NCBI GenBank assembly: GCA_963778545.1 | Contig: CAVZUW010000011.1 | Location: 62,001 to 126,000 of the forward strand | Direction of reading: 5' to 3' | DNA length: 64,000 nt | Origin: DASSJM01 sp963778545 | Lineage (GTDB): Bacteria; Actinomycetota; UBA4738; HRBIN12 | In this document: positions 55,553 through 64,000 of the stretch, piece by piece | Layout: each line of letters begins with the position of its first letter | How positions within the stretch are numbered: position 1 is the first letter of the stretch | Program-made: the position numbers and the translations under genes | Notes under the pieces: model-generated | The model's input: only the letters and a program-made list of their open reading frames with translations | Database searches by the model: none | Told to the model about the DNA's origin: nothing

Positions 55553-56224
55553 ATGTGGGAACGATCCAAACGACCCCTGTCGGCCGCCGCCCTCGTCGGG
55601 GCGCTCGTGCTGCTCTCGGCGGCACCGGCGTTCGCGCACGAGTCGCGCAACCTGGGTGACCTCGAGATGGAGGTCGGGTGGGGAACCGAGCCCGCGTTCG
55701 CGGGTGAGGTGAACAGCGTCCAGGTGCTCCTGGTCCACGACGGGCAGCCGGTCCTCGATCTCGCCGATACGCTCGGCGTCGAGGTCGCGTTCGGTGACAC
55801 GACGACGCCGCTGACGCTCGAACCGTTCTTCGGGGAAGGCGAGGGCACGCCCGGGGACTACCGCGCGTGGTTGATCCCGACGAGCGCCGGACGGTACACG
55901 TTCCATCTCTCCGGAACGGTCGACGGCGAGGACGTCGACGAGACCTTCCGGTCGGGTCCCAACACGTTCGACGACGTCGAAAGCCCGCAGTCGGTCGAGT
56001 TCCCCGACCAGCAGCCGACGAGCGGGGAGCTCGCCGACCGGATCGACCGGGTGGAGCCGCGGCTGGCGAGCGCGATCGGCGACGCGCAGGCCGATGCGCA
56101 GGCCGCCGCCGACGATGCCTCGAGCGCGAAGACCTTCGGCCTGATCGGGATCCTGGTCGGCGTGATCGGTCTGATCGTGGCGATCGTCGCGCTGGTCTCG
56201 TCGCGGCGGACGAAGGCCGCCTGA
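55553..56224 (+). CDS. Exported membrane-anchored protein with Ig-like domain, CopCD-associated
   Basis: 223 residues. A signal peptide (LVGALVLLSAAPAFAHE) puts a histidine at the mature N-terminus, as in CopC. The extracellular part is beta-rich (MEVGWGTEPAFAGEVNSVQ; DYRAWLIPTSAGRYTFHLSG), like YtkA/FixH-type domains. A coiled stretch leads to a C-terminal helix (GLIGILVGVIGLIVAIVALV) and a basic stop-transfer tail. GGAGG lies six bases before the ATG. A metal or redox role is inferred from the neighbours. Confidence 0.65.
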   Translation: MWERSKRPLSAAALVGALVLLSAAPAFAHESRNLGDLEMEVGWGTEPAFAGEVNSVQVLLVHDGQPVLDLADTLGVEVAFGDTTTPLTLEPFFGEGEGTPGDYRAWLIPTSAGRYTFHLSGTVDGEDVDETFRSGPNTFDDVESPQSVEFPDQQPTSGELADRIDRVEPRLASAIGDAQADAQAAADDASSAKTFGLIGILVGVIGLIVAIVALVSSRRTKAA

Positions 56225-56229
56225 CCCCG

Positions 56230-56772
56230 ATGCTCGCCCACGCGGGCGGCGCGCCCGAGTTCGTCTCGACGGGCCTGGTCGGCCTCGGGTTCGTGACGGG
56301 CTGGATCGGTCTCAGCCGGCTGCGCGGGCGCGGGTTCGGTTCGCTCCCGAGATGGAGCGCGATCGGGCTGGTCGCCGTGGTACCGGTGATCCTGGTGGCG
56401 TCCGTCGTCGTGCCCTCCCGCGTGTGGCCGCCGCCGGCCGCGATCCGGCCGGCGTCGACGGCCACGATCGCGTTCGACCGGCCGACCGCCGGCGAGACCG
56501 AGACCGGAACGACGATGGAGGTTCGCCTCGACCTGCGGGGCGGGACGATCGTGCCGAGCTCGACCACGACGCTCACGCCCACCACCGGGCACATCCACGT
56601 GTTCGTCGACGGCGCGATCGTCTCGATGACCTACGGGAAGGACCAGCGGATCCCGATCGGCGACCTGGCGCCCGGGCCACATCGGTTGCAGGCCGAGTTC
56701 GTCGCTGCCGACCACGCGCCCTTCGCGCCACGGGTCACCGCGAGCGTGGTCTTCGTGAAGGAGCCCGCTTGA
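56230..56772 (+). CDS. Membrane-anchored protein with DUF4399-like domain
   Basis: 180 residues. Two N-terminal hydrophobic segments (LVGLGFVTGWIGL; AIGLVAVVPVILVASVVV) precede an exported beta domain. Its core GHIHVFVDGAIVSMTYGKDQ and PHRLQAEFVAADHAPFAPRV is closely matched by the lipoprotein at 58738 (GHLHVILDDTLISM; HRIMVEFVASDHAPFDPRV). The pair are therefore paralogues flanking the CopCD gene. The conserved G-H-[IL]-H is a plausible metal site. Confidence 0.7.
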   Translation: MLAHAGGAPEFVSTGLVGLGFVTGWIGLSRLRGRGFGSLPRWSAIGLVAVVPVILVASVVVPSRVWPPPAAIRPASTATIAFDRPTAGETETGTTMEVRLDLRGGTIVPSSTTTLTPTTGHIHVFVDGAIVSMTYGKDQRIPIGDLAPGPHRLQAEFVAADHAPFAPRVTASVVFVKEPA

Positions 56773-58715
56773 GGCGCGTCGCGCTCGTCCTCGCGGCGGC
56801 GGCGATCGGTGCCGCGTGGCTGGTGGGAGTCACCGTCCCGTCGGGTGCCCATGCGGCGATCGAGTCCACCGACCCAGCGAACGGTCAGCTCCTGGACCAG
56901 TCGCCCGGCCAGATCGTCCTGCGGTTCACCGAGCCACCCGACCTCGAGCTGACGATCGTGGGCGTCGTGAACGGTTCGGGCGCTTCGGTCCCCACCGGAG
57001 CTCCTGAACGGGCGCCCGGGTCGAACCGCGAGGTGCGCGTCCGCCTCGAACCCGTGCCGGACGGCGTCTACACGGTCACCTGGCGCACGGTCTCGGCGAC
57101 CGACGGCCACGTGACCGCCGGGGCGTTCTCGTTCGGCGTCGGCGTCTCCCCCGGCGACGTGAAGCCCGTCGAGCAGACCGGCAGCGGGACACCGACCCCC
57201 ACCGCCGGCGCGATCGCCGGCCGGTGGATGCTCTACGTGGGGCTCGTCATCCTGTTCGGCGCGGCCGTGACGGGCCTGCTCGCGTTCGGTCCGAAGGCGA
57301 ACGCCCGGCCGTGGCTCCTCGGTGTGGCGTGGGCGCTGGCGGCGCTCGGCGTGGTCGCGATGACCCAGGCCGAACGCTCGTCGGTCAGGGTGCCGCTCGG
57401 GACGCTGCTCTCGTCCGAGGCGGGCGGGAAGTTCTTGTTGCTCGCGGTCGCCGTCGCGATCACCGGGGTGGCCGCGCTCGCAGCGGCGCTGAGGCCCGGG
57501 CGCGCCACCCTGGTGGCGCTCGCCGTCACGGCGGCGGGCGCGATGCTCGCGCGGGCAGCGGGCGGCCACGCGGCCGGCTCCGCGGTGACCGTCGCCACGC
57601 AGTGGCTGCATTTCGTCGGGGTCGGGGCGTGGATCGGTGGCCTCGTGTGGCTGGTGGTCGGACTCGTTCGGCGGCTCCAGCCGGCGCAGGTGCGTCGCTA
57701 CTCGCAGCTGGCGGGGGCCGGGCTCGTGATCGTGGTCGTCTCGGGCGTGCTGCGTTCGACCAACGAGCTCGGATGGGGGTGGTTGCTACACCCGTTCCGG
57801 AGCGACTACAGCACCACGCTCGTCGTGAAGCTCGCGATCGTCGTGGTGCTCATCGCGCTCGGCGCGGTGAACCGCTATCGCAACGTCGCCCGGTTCGAGG
57901 AGGGTGAGCCGCGCCCGGTGCTCCGCACCGCCGGCGGCGAGCTCGCGCTCGCGGTCTGCGTGTTCGCCGCGACCGCCCTGCTCACCGGTCTGCCGCCGCA
58001 GCCGAACGCCGAGGCGCCGCACGCGCCCCGGCCGCTCGTGGTGAAGGGTTCGGACTTCGCCACGACCACGCGCGTCGAACTCCGGATCACCCCCGGCACC
58101 GTCGGCCCGAACACCTTCGTCGCAAGCGTGACCGACTACGACACCGGCCAACCGGTCGACGCCCGGCGGGTCTCGATGACGTTCGAGCTGGCGGGGCAGC
58201 CGGACGTGACCTCGACCCTCGATCTCGAGCCGGGTCACCACGACACGTGGGAGGCCTCGGGCACCGCGCTCGCACAACCGGGGACCTGGACGGTTACGGT
58301 GCTGGTGGAGGGGGCGGGCAGTTCCGTCGAGATCCCGCTCGAGGTCACACCGAAACCGCCGGACCAGAACATCGTCGTCTCGCGCGTGCCCGGCCAGCCG
58401 GACCTGTACACGATCACGCTCGAGGGCGGCGTGCAGATCCAGTCCTACGTCGACCCGGGCGAGCCCGGCCGGACGAACCAGGTGCACGTGACGGCGTTCG
58501 ACGCGGGCGGGAAGGAACTCCCGCTCCGCGGCGTCACGCTCACGATCCATCCGCCGGACGCGGAACCGTTCGAACCCGAGATGCTGCGCTTCGGGCCCGG
58601 GCACCTGGCCGCGAACATCGACCTGACACCGGGGACCTGGTCGTTCGACATCGCGGCGCATGCCAAGGATGGCGCCGAGCTGGTGGCCTCGTTCCAGCAG
58701 ACGTTCCCAGGATGA
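56769..58715 (+). CDS. CopC-CopD fusion with C-terminal YtkA/FixH-like domain
   Basis: 648 residues from TTG 56769 (TTGA overlap). After the signal peptide the CopC domain begins AHAAIESTDPANGQLLDQSP, with the N-terminal His, and ends VSATDGHVTAGAFSFGVGV, with the second Cu-binding His. About eight transmembrane helices form the CopD part (residues about 160-400), with TQWLHFVGVGAWIGGLVWLV as its signature. A beta-rich exported domain follows. The family binds and imports copper. Upstream and downstream DUF4399-like proteins may be partners. Confidence 0.88.
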   Translation: MRRVALVLAAAAIGAAWLVGVTVPSGAHAAIESTDPANGQLLDQSPGQIVLRFTEPPDLELTIVGVVNGSGASVPTGAPERAPGSNREVRVRLEPVPDGVYTVTWRTVSATDGHVTAGAFSFGVGVSPGDVKPVEQTGSGTPTPTAGAIAGRWMLYVGLVILFGAAVTGLLAFGPKANARPWLLGVAWALAALGVVAMTQAERSSVRVPLGTLLSSEAGGKFLLLAVAVAITGVAALAAALRPGRATLVALAVTAAGAMLARAAGGHAAGSAVTVATQWLHFVGVGAWIGGLVWLVVGLVRRLQPAQVRRYSQLAGAGLVIVVVSGVLRSTNELGWGWLLHPFRSDYSTTLVVKLAIVVVLIALGAVNRYRNVARFEEGEPRPVLRTAGGELALAVCVFAATALLTGLPPQPNAEAPHAPRPLVVKGSDFATTTRVELRITPGTVGPNTFVASVTDYDTGQPVDARRVSMTFELAGQPDVTSTLDLEPGHHDTWEASGTALAQPGTWTVTVLVEGAGSSVEIPLEVTPKPPDQNIVVSRVPGQPDLYTITLEGGVQIQSYVDPGEPGRTNQVHVTAFDAGGKELPLRGVTLTIHPPDAEPFEPEMLRFGPGHLAANIDLTPGTWSFDIAAHAKDGAELVASFQQTFPG

Positions 58716-58737
58716 GCCGAGCGCGAAGGGAGTACGC

Positions 58738-59175
58738 GTGCCGAAGCACCGGATGATCGCGATCGCGATGACGATGGCCCTCGCCTTGGCCGCCTGCGGG
58801 GGGTCGGACGACGGAGGAGCAACCGGGGCGACGGGAGCGACCGCGTCCACGGGCGACCGCCCGAGCAGCACCGCGAAGCTGTCGATCGTGGCGCCGAAGG
58901 TCGGCGAGGTCGTGCACGGCTCGAACGTCGACCTCCGCGTGAAGCTCCAAGGCGCGAAGCTCGTCCCGGCGACCACGACGCACATCGTTCCGGACGAGGG
59001 ACACCTGCACGTGATCTTGGACGACACGCTGATCTCGATGACCGAGGGCCTCGAACAGACGATCCCCGACGTCACACCCGGCGAACACCGGATCATGGTC
59101 GAGTTCGTCGCGAGCGATCACGCGCCGTTCGACCCGCGGGTGGTCTCGGTCGTCGCGTTCGAGGTCAAGCCGTGA
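58738..59175 (+). CDS. DUF4399-like lipoprotein
   Basis: 145 residues. The signal AIAMTMALALAACGGSDD ends with a lipobox Cys, and a short Gly/Ala/Thr linker follows. The domain GHLHVILDDTLISM to EFVASDHAPFDPRV is paralogous to that in the 56230 protein. The G-H-x-H and D-H-A-P-F motifs are shared and could bind a metal. It is encoded 22 bases after the CopCD gene and overlaps the next gene by 4 bases. Confidence 0.75.
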   Translation: MPKHRMIAIAMTMALALAACGGSDDGGATGATGATASTGDRPSSTAKLSIVAPKVGEVVHGSNVDLRVKLQGAKLVPATTTHIVPDEGHLHVILDDTLISMTEGLEQTIPDVTPGEHRIMVEFVASDHAPFDPRVVSVVAFEVKP

Positions 59176-59745
59176 GCGCGCGCGCCGAGGGCCCGAGGCT
59201 CGCGCGCCGGGGAGCACGGGGCGGCGACGATCGTCGTCCTCGTCGGCGTCGCGGTGCTCGTCCTGCGGCCGTTCGTCGACGCGGCCCCGAGCACGCGCAC
59301 CGCGTTGTTCGCGGCGTCGTACCTCACGATCGGGCTGGCCTCGCTGGCGGTCCCCCTGGAGCGCGACCGGGCCCGGATGTCGCCGGGGCTCACGCTGCTG
59401 CTGGGGTTCGGGGCCGTCGTCGCGGCGGCGAGCGTCTCGGGGTCCCCGGTCCCGCTCCCGTGGAGCGCGGCCGCCCTCCCGCTCTCGGTGCTGGCGGCCG
59501 TGGCCGAGGAGGCACTGTTCCGCCGCCTCGCGTACGGCCGGCTCGAACGGTTCGGGGCGACGGTCGCGATCGTGGGCTCGGCGCTCCTGTTCGGGCTCGT
59601 CCACGTGCCGGCGTACGGTCCGGCCGTGCTCCCCGTCGACGTGGGAGCCGGGTTGCTCTTCGGGTGGCAGCGGTGGGCCTCGGGGACGTGGACCGTCCCG
59701 GCGGCGACCCACGCGTTCGCGAACGCCCTGGTGGTGCTCCGATGA
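59172..59745 (+). CDS. CPBP-family intramembrane metalloprotease
   Basis: About 190 residues after removal of one extra base near 59220. Hydrophobic throughout, with the Rce1/CPBP catalytic motifs: AVAEEALFRRLAYGRL (EE-x3-R), LLFGLVHVPAYG (His) and PAATHAFANALVV (second His). Such proteases process lipidated or small peptides in the membrane. Its place between two lipoprotein genes makes a role in their processing possible, but this is inference. Confidence 0.82.
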
Positions 59746-60989
59746 GGCGCGGCGCGGGTCTGGTGGTGGCGCTGGCGATGCTCGCCGGCGTCTCGTGCAC
59801 GTCCTCCTCGCCCGAGCCGATCCGGATCGGCGCGGTGTATCCGCTCTCGGGCGCCCAGGGTCCGGGGGGCGTCGACGAGTTCGACGGCGTGCGGCTCGCG
59901 GTCCAGCTCGTGAACGCCGACGGCGGCGTGGGCGGGCGCCCGGTCGAGCTCGTCCCCGTCGACACCCCGAGCGCCGACGCGGCGCCCGGCGCGATCGCGC
60001 AGCTCCACGACGACGGCGTGCGCCTGGTGTTCGGGAGCTACGGGAGCACGATCTCGGAGCCGGCCGCCGAGGCGTCCGCGCGACGGGACATGCTGTTCTG
60101 GGAGACCGGCGCGGTGGGCGAGATGACCGGCCGTGGCGCCGGCGAGCTGGTGTTCCGCGTCGCGCCCTCGGGGGCGATCCTGGGTCGGAACGCGATCGCG
60201 TTCGTCGCCGACGAGTACGCCCCGGTGCTCGACGTCGACCCGACTGGGCTCCGGTACGCGGTCACGTTCGTGGACGACGCGTACGGGCGCGCGGTGGCGC
60301 AGGGCGCGCTCGACGAGCTCGCGGCTCGCGGCTACGACGTCGTCGGGAGGTTCGGGTACGACCCGCGGGACGTGAACATGCACGCGTTCGTCCACGACCT
60401 CGCCGGAAGCAGGCCGGACGTCGTGTTCGTCTCCGCGTACCTGCACGACGCGATCGCGATGCGGCGCGAGATGGTGCGACAGGGTCTGGACGTGCTCGTG
60501 GGGATCGGGACGTCCTCGAGCTACTGCATGCCGAAGTTCGGCTCGACGCTCGGGAAGGACGCGGTCGGGCTGTTCGCCTCGGACAAGCCGGCCTCGGGGG
60601 CGCTCAACGTCGACGGCCTCACCCCCGACGGTCGGGCCCTGCTCGAACGCGCACAGACCGCGTACACCCAACGCTTCGGCGGCGAGATGACCGCCGCGGC
60701 GCTCGCGGGCTTCTCGGGCGCCTGGGCGCTGCTGCACGATGTGCTCTCCACGGCCGCTCAACCGACGCCGGCGGCGATCGCCACCGCCGCGAACGCCGTC
60801 GACCTGCCGCAGGGCTCGTTGCCCAACGGCAGCGGGTTGCGGTTCGGCGAGCCCGGCACCGTGACGGCGGGCGCGAACGTCCTCGCGAGCAGCGTGGTCT
60901 GGCAGTGGCAGGCGCCCGGCGAGTACGCGGTGGTCTGGCCGCAGCGGTACGCGACCAGCCCGATCGAGCGGCTCGACCCGCTGCCGTGA
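59742..60989 (+). CDS. Branched-chain amino acid-type (LivK-like) substrate-binding lipoprotein
   Basis: 415 residues, intact. The signal LVVALAMLAGVSCTSSSPE has a lipobox. The type I periplasmic binding fold is seen in RIGAVYPLSGAQGPGGVDEF, RLAVQLVNADGGVGGRPVEL and LRYAVTFVDDAYGRAVAQGA. No LivFGHM transport genes are near, so it may serve a distant transporter or act as a receptor for a signalling protein. The ATG overlaps the CPBP stop. Confidence 0.8.
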   Translation: MRRGAGLVVALAMLAGVSCTSSSPEPIRIGAVYPLSGAQGPGGVDEFDGVRLAVQLVNADGGVGGRPVELVPVDTPSADAAPGAIAQLHDDGVRLVFGSYGSTISEPAAEASARRDMLFWETGAVGEMTGRGAGELVFRVAPSGAILGRNAIAFVADEYAPVLDVDPTGLRYAVTFVDDAYGRAVAQGALDELAARGYDVVGRFGYDPRDVNMHAFVHDLAGSRPDVVFVSAYLHDAIAMRREMVRQGLDVLVGIGTSSSYCMPKFGSTLGKDAVGLFASDKPASGALNVDGLTPDGRALLERAQTAYTQRFGGEMTAAALAGFSGAWALLHDVLSTAAQPTPAAIATAANAVDLPQGSLPNGSGLRFGEPGTVTAGANVLASSVVWQWQAPGEYAVVWPQRYATSPIERLDPLP

Positions 60990-61769
60990 CCGTCCGGTCG
61001 CGCGCGCTCGGCGCGGGTCTCGCGATCGCTCGTGGTCTACGCGGTGTCGGCGCTGTGGTCCGGACACCTCAGCCCGCTCGCGAGACGCCCGCTCCTGGAC
61101 GGGCTCGCGCCCCCGACCGCGTATCGATGGGTCCAGCCGCCCCCCGAGCTCGCGGCGACCAACCAGAAGCCGACACCCGGCACCTTCACGGTGGAGCTGG
61201 GGAACGACGGGAGCAAGACCGCGGTGGTCACCACCGACGACGCGCAGGTCACGGTGATCCTGCCCGCGGGGTCGTTCGCGAGCGCCGAGGGCGAGCGCTC
61301 GGTCGAGGTGACCGTCGAACCCCTCGCGGGGGCGATCGCCCACCCCGACGAACCGTTCCACGTCGTGGGGAACGCCTACCTGCTCGACGCGACCTACCGG
61401 CCCTCGGGCGACGAGGCCAAGCTCGAGAGCCTCGCGACCGTGGTGTTGGTCTACCCGCTGCTCGCGAACGACCACGGCAGCCACTCGATCATCTGGTCCA
61501 CGACCGGCGATCGGTGGAAAGCGCTCGAGACGGACGACCTGCCGAGCATCCAACAGGCGGGCGGCGACATCCGCGAGCTCGGCTACGTCTCGGTGGCGGG
61601 GCAGCCGGCCTCGCCGACCGCCGGGACGGGGACCTCCGGGGGCGGATCGTCCGCGGCCACGATCGCGATCGTGGCGGGGCTGGTCGTCCTCGCGGTCGTC
61701 GCGGCCGTGTTGCTGCGGAGGGGCTCGCGATCAGCGTCGGGTTCGGTCGACGGACGGCGCCGGCGCTAG
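60986..61769 (+). CDS. Exported protein with C-terminal membrane anchor, function unknown
   Basis: About 260 residues after removal of one extra base near 61030. An N-terminal helix (LVVYAVSALWSG region) and a C-terminal one (ATIAIVAGLVVLAVVAAVLL) flank a beta-rich domain with VTVILPAGSFASAEGERSVE, reminiscent of ZU5/Ig-like surface domains. A Gly/Thr/Ser linker precedes the anchor and a basic tail ends the protein. It is coupled to the LivK-like gene by overlap, and its 3' end overlaps the convergent M23 peptidase gene by 4 bases. Confidence 0.6.
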
Positions 61770-62926
61770 CAGACCTGCGACAGGAGCGGGAACGGGTTCA
61801 CCGCGTCGCCGATCACGCTGTAGCCGTACGGGCTCTCCGGCCAGTTCGACGGGATCACGTTCGGGTGCCACTCGAAGTGGTCGTGCGGCGTCGAGGTGTC
61901 GCCGGTCGCGCCCACGTACCCGATCACGTCGCCCGCGGAGACGTTCCCCGTGAACCCGGGCTGCATCAGGTGGGCGTTGTAGGTGTACCCGAGGTCCCCG
62001 TACACGTTGACCGAGTTGCCGCCCAGGCCGTTGTAGCCGGCCTGCGCGTACCCGTCGAAGGTCGCGTAGATCGGCGTCCCCTGCGGGGCGATGATGTCGT
62101 TGCCGGCATGCGGGTGGTAGCCGCCCGCGTACCGCGGCGCCCCGAACCCGTCGTAGACCGCGTGGGGCTGACCGACCGGGCAGACCTTCAGGATCGTGCC
62201 GGCGTGGAAGTCCAGACCGGTGAGCGCGGCGAGCTCCTGCTGGTACTGCTTCTCGAGCTTCTTGACGAGCTCCTCGGCGCGGGCCATCTTCGCGTCCAGC
62301 TCGTCGAGCGCGGCCTGCTGCTCGGCGAGCTTGGCCTTCAGCGCGGCCTCCGCCTCCTGGACCTTCTGGAGCGCCCGCGCCGCTCGCTCCTGGAGCTGCT
62401 GCTGCTCGTCCTTGCGGGCCGCCAGGGTGTTGCGGACGTTCTGGACCTCCGTCGCGAGGTCGGCGTCCTCCTGGCTCAGGGCGTTCACGTACTCCATCCG
62501 GGCGGACAGGTCGGCGATCGAGCTGGCGCCGAGCAGGAACTCGAGCCCCGAAGCGGGCCCGGAGATGTAGGCATCCCTGGCGCGCTCCTCGAGATCGGCC
62601 CGCAGCCCCTGGTACTGCACCTGCGCGTCGGTCAGCGCGGCCCGCGTGTCCTGGAGGTCGGCCGTGATCTGCTGCCACTCGCCGTACGCGGCCTCCTTGC
62701 GTTCGGCGATGCGCTGGGCCTCGAGCAGGAGGGCGCTGACGACCCGCTGCTGCGACTCGATCTCACCCTTGAGCTGCTCGAACTCCGCCTTGGCGTCTTC
62801 GAGCTTCTGCTTGGTGGTCGGCTCGGCGAGCGCGACCTGCGCGGCCGACGTCAGGAGCGCCAGCGCCGCCACCACCGCGAGGGCGCGGCGGAACACGACG
62901 GGCGAACCTGAGTGGTTTTCGGCCAT
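61766..62926 (-). CDS. Secreted coiled-coil M23 peptidase (EnvC/NlpD-like)
   Basis: 386 residues, intact. A signal peptide ends AQVALAEP. Residues about 40-245 form long coiled coils with LQDTRAALTDAQVQYQGLRA and KLAEQQAALDELDAKMARAE. The M23 domain has YHPHAGNDIIAPQGTPIYAT (H and D of HxxxD) and STPHDHFEWHP (HxH) for zinc. It would cut peptidoglycan cross-links or activate amidases at the septum. The gene is minus strand and ends by overlapping the gene at 61769. Confidence 0.88.
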   Translation of the reverse strand: MAENHSGSPVVFRRALAVVAALALLTSAAQVALAEPTTKQKLEDAKAEFEQLKGEIESQQRVVSALLLEAQRIAERKEAAYGEWQQITADLQDTRAALTDAQVQYQGLRADLEERARDAYISGPASGLEFLLGASSIADLSARMEYVNALSQEDADLATEVQNVRNTLAARKDEQQQLQERAARALQKVQEAEAALKAKLAEQQAALDELDAKMARAEELVKKLEKQYQQELAALTGLDFHAGTILKVCPVGQPHAVYDGFGAPRYAGGYHPHAGNDIIAPQGTPIYATFDGYAQAGYNGLGGNSVNVYGDLGYTYNAHLMQPGFTGNVSAGDVIGYVGATGDTSTPHDHFEWHPNVIPSNWPESPYGYSVIGDAVNPFPLLSQVC

Positions 62927-63030
62927 TGGGGAGGCCCTTCCTATCGGACGGCCGAGCGGGGTGTCAACCGTGCTCGCTGGAACCCCTCGTTGCAACCATC
63001 CTCGGCGGCCTTCTCGGCACGCTTGAGACG

Positions 63031-63049
63031 CAGGCACGATCCGTGCCTG
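63031..63049. terminator. Perfect inverted repeat downstream of the acyl-CoA dehydrogenase gene
   Basis: CAGGCACG, ATC, CGTGCCTG: an 8-base perfect stem with a 3-base loop, 9 bases beyond the stop of the minus-strand dehydrogenase and about 105 bases before the M23 gene start. There is no T run. It may be a GC-type terminator or an operator for the M23 gene. Confidence 0.4.
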
Positions 63050-63057
63050 GGACCTGC

Positions 63058-64000
63058 CTACAGCTCGGTCCCCGGCAGGCCGAGTGCCCGGGCGATCAGC
63101 ACCCGCTGGATCTCGCTGGTGCCCTCGCCGATCTCGAGCACCTTGGCGTCGCGGTAGAAGCGGGCCACCGGGAAGTCCTCGACGAACCCGTAGCCGCCGT
63201 GGACCTGCACGGCCTCCCGCGCGCTCGAGACCGCGACCTCGCTCGCGAACAGCTTGGCGATCGACGCCTCGGTGGCGAACGGCCGCCCGCGGTCGCGGAG
63301 CCACGCCGCGCGCTGGTACGCGAGCCGGGCCGTCTCGACCCCCACCCGCATGTCGGCGATCTTGAACTGCAGCGCCTCGAACGCCCCGATCGGCCGCCCG
63401 AACGCCTCCCGCTCGCTCGCGTACCGGACGCTCTCCTCCAGGCATCCTCGCGCGAGCCCGACCGAGAGCGCCGCGATCGCGACGCGACCGTCGGCGAGCG
63501 TCTCGAGGAACTGCGCGTAGCCGCGTCCGCGTTCGCCGAGCAGGTGATCCGCCGGCACGCGGCACCCGTCGAACGAGACCTCGTGGGTGTCGCTCGCGCG
63601 CCAGCCGACCTTTCGGTAGCTCGGCCCGACGGTGAGCCCGGCCGTCCCGACCGGCACGACGATCGTCGACACGTCGCCGTCGTCCGCGGCGTCGTCCAGC
63701 GCCGCGACGATGATCACCGACGTCAGCGGCGTGCCCGAGTTGGTGATGAATGCCTTCGAGCCGTCGATCACCCAGCCGTCGCCGTCGAGCTTCGCCGTCG
63801 TGCGGATCGCGCGCGCGTCCGAGCCGCCGCCGGGTTCGGTCAGGGCGAACGCGCCGATCGCCTCGCCCCGCGCCATCGGGACGAGCCACCGCTCCTGCTG
63901 CTCGTCGGTCCCGAACCGGAACATCGGGTTCGCGGCCAGCCCCACGGCCGCCTCGAGCGTGATCCCGAGCGACTGGTCGTACCGCCCGATCTCCTCGAGG
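63058..64000 (-). CDS. Acyl-CoA dehydrogenase, partial (N-terminus beyond window)
   Basis: The visible 313 residues are the middle and C-terminal domains. AFALTEPGGGSDARAIRTTA is the FAD-binding motif. GGYGFVEDFPVARFYRDAKV and IGEGTSEIQRVLIARALG are the C-terminal signatures, with the Glu of IGEGT as likely base. The frame continues open to the window edge. It is a second, only moderately similar paralogue of the enzyme at 40959-42120. Confidence 0.88.
   Translation of the reverse strand, partial: LEEIGRYDQSLGITLEAAVGLAANPMFRFGTDEQQERWLVPMARGEAIGAFALTEPGGGSDARAIRTTAKLDGDGWVIDGSKAFITNSGTPLTSVIIVAALDDAADDGDVSTIVVPVGTAGLTVGPSYRKVGWRASDTHEVSFDGCRVPADHLLGERGRGYAQFLETLADGRVAIAALSVGLARGCLEESVRYASEREAFGRPIGAFEALQFKIADMRVGVETARLAYQRAAWLRDRGRPFATEASIAKLFASEVAVSSAREAVQVHGGYGFVEDFPVARFYRDAKVLEIGEGTSEIQRVLIARALGLPGTEL

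Noticed and set aside
59795..62911. A 1,038-residue open frame on the plus strand
   Set aside because: Low-complexity Arg/Gly/Asp sequence overlapping the LivK-like gene in another frame and the M23 gene on the other strand. No domain.

Overview
This window is high-GC (roughly 70 %) bacterial chromosome with dense, often overlapping genes (GTGA, ATGA and TGATG junctions), many GTG starts, and repeated TANNNT boxes 6-8 bases before start codons, which suggests leaderless transcription. The gene families point to an actinobacterium, probably a deep-branching lineage: an RskA-like anti-sigma factor, an LCP (LytR-CpsA-Psr) protein, a propionyl-CoA carboxylase beta chain with a small companion protein, and crotonyl-CoA carboxylase/reductase. 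I cannot name a genus. I saw no rRNA, tRNA, CRISPR array, insertion sequence or integrase, and no gene-free stretch exceeds 300 bases.

Layout. 1-3.8 kb and 12.2-18.3 kb hold surface polysaccharide genes: an ABC-2 exporter permease, several GT4 glycosyltransferases, a sulfotransferase-like protein, a WecG/TagA/CpsF transferase and an LCP ligase. 3.86-6.6 kb is a lower-GC island with a small SRA-like modified-base reader followed by a DUF262/DUF1524 (GmrSD-type) nuclease, probably a type IV restriction or anti-phage unit. 6.6-10.8 kb has a monooxygenase-like protein, a methyltransferase and a zinc ribbon-adenylate cyclase-AAA-TPR protein. 18.3-26.7 kb has an acyl-CoA synthetase, a degenerate receiver-GGDEF protein, an ECF sigma/anti-sigma pair, a tandem Usp protein, aconitase and a thioesterase.

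27.7-40.9 kb is the most unusual part. An archaeal-style DNA end-processing operon (nurA-herA-sbcD-sbcC, minus strand) sits between two sensor/coiled-coil/histidine-kinase-like modules. One module is a single protein of about 1,409 residues. The other is the same architecture split over two overlapping genes. Both C-terminal kinase-like domains lack the phospho-acceptor histidine.

40.9-54.8 kb is mostly acyl-CoA metabolism: acyl-CoA dehydrogenase, thiolase, methylmalonyl-CoA epimerase, ccr, pccB and 3-hydroxybutyryl-CoA dehydrogenase, consistent with an ethylmalonyl-CoA or related C4 route. Mixed in are an atypical FtsH-like protease, a PD-(D/E)XK nuclease, a DUF2087 regulator and others. 54.9-61.8 kb is a same-strand run of exported and membrane proteins around a CopC-CopD fusion. 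The window ends with a coiled-coil M23 peptidase and a partial acyl-CoA dehydrogenase.

Quality note. I resolved about 36 single-base frameshifts in otherwise good genes. 34 are repaired by removing one base and 2 by adding one (both in C or G runs). I annotated these genes as single CDSs. Uncorrected sequencing error is the likeliest cause, so amino acids close to these points are uncertain.
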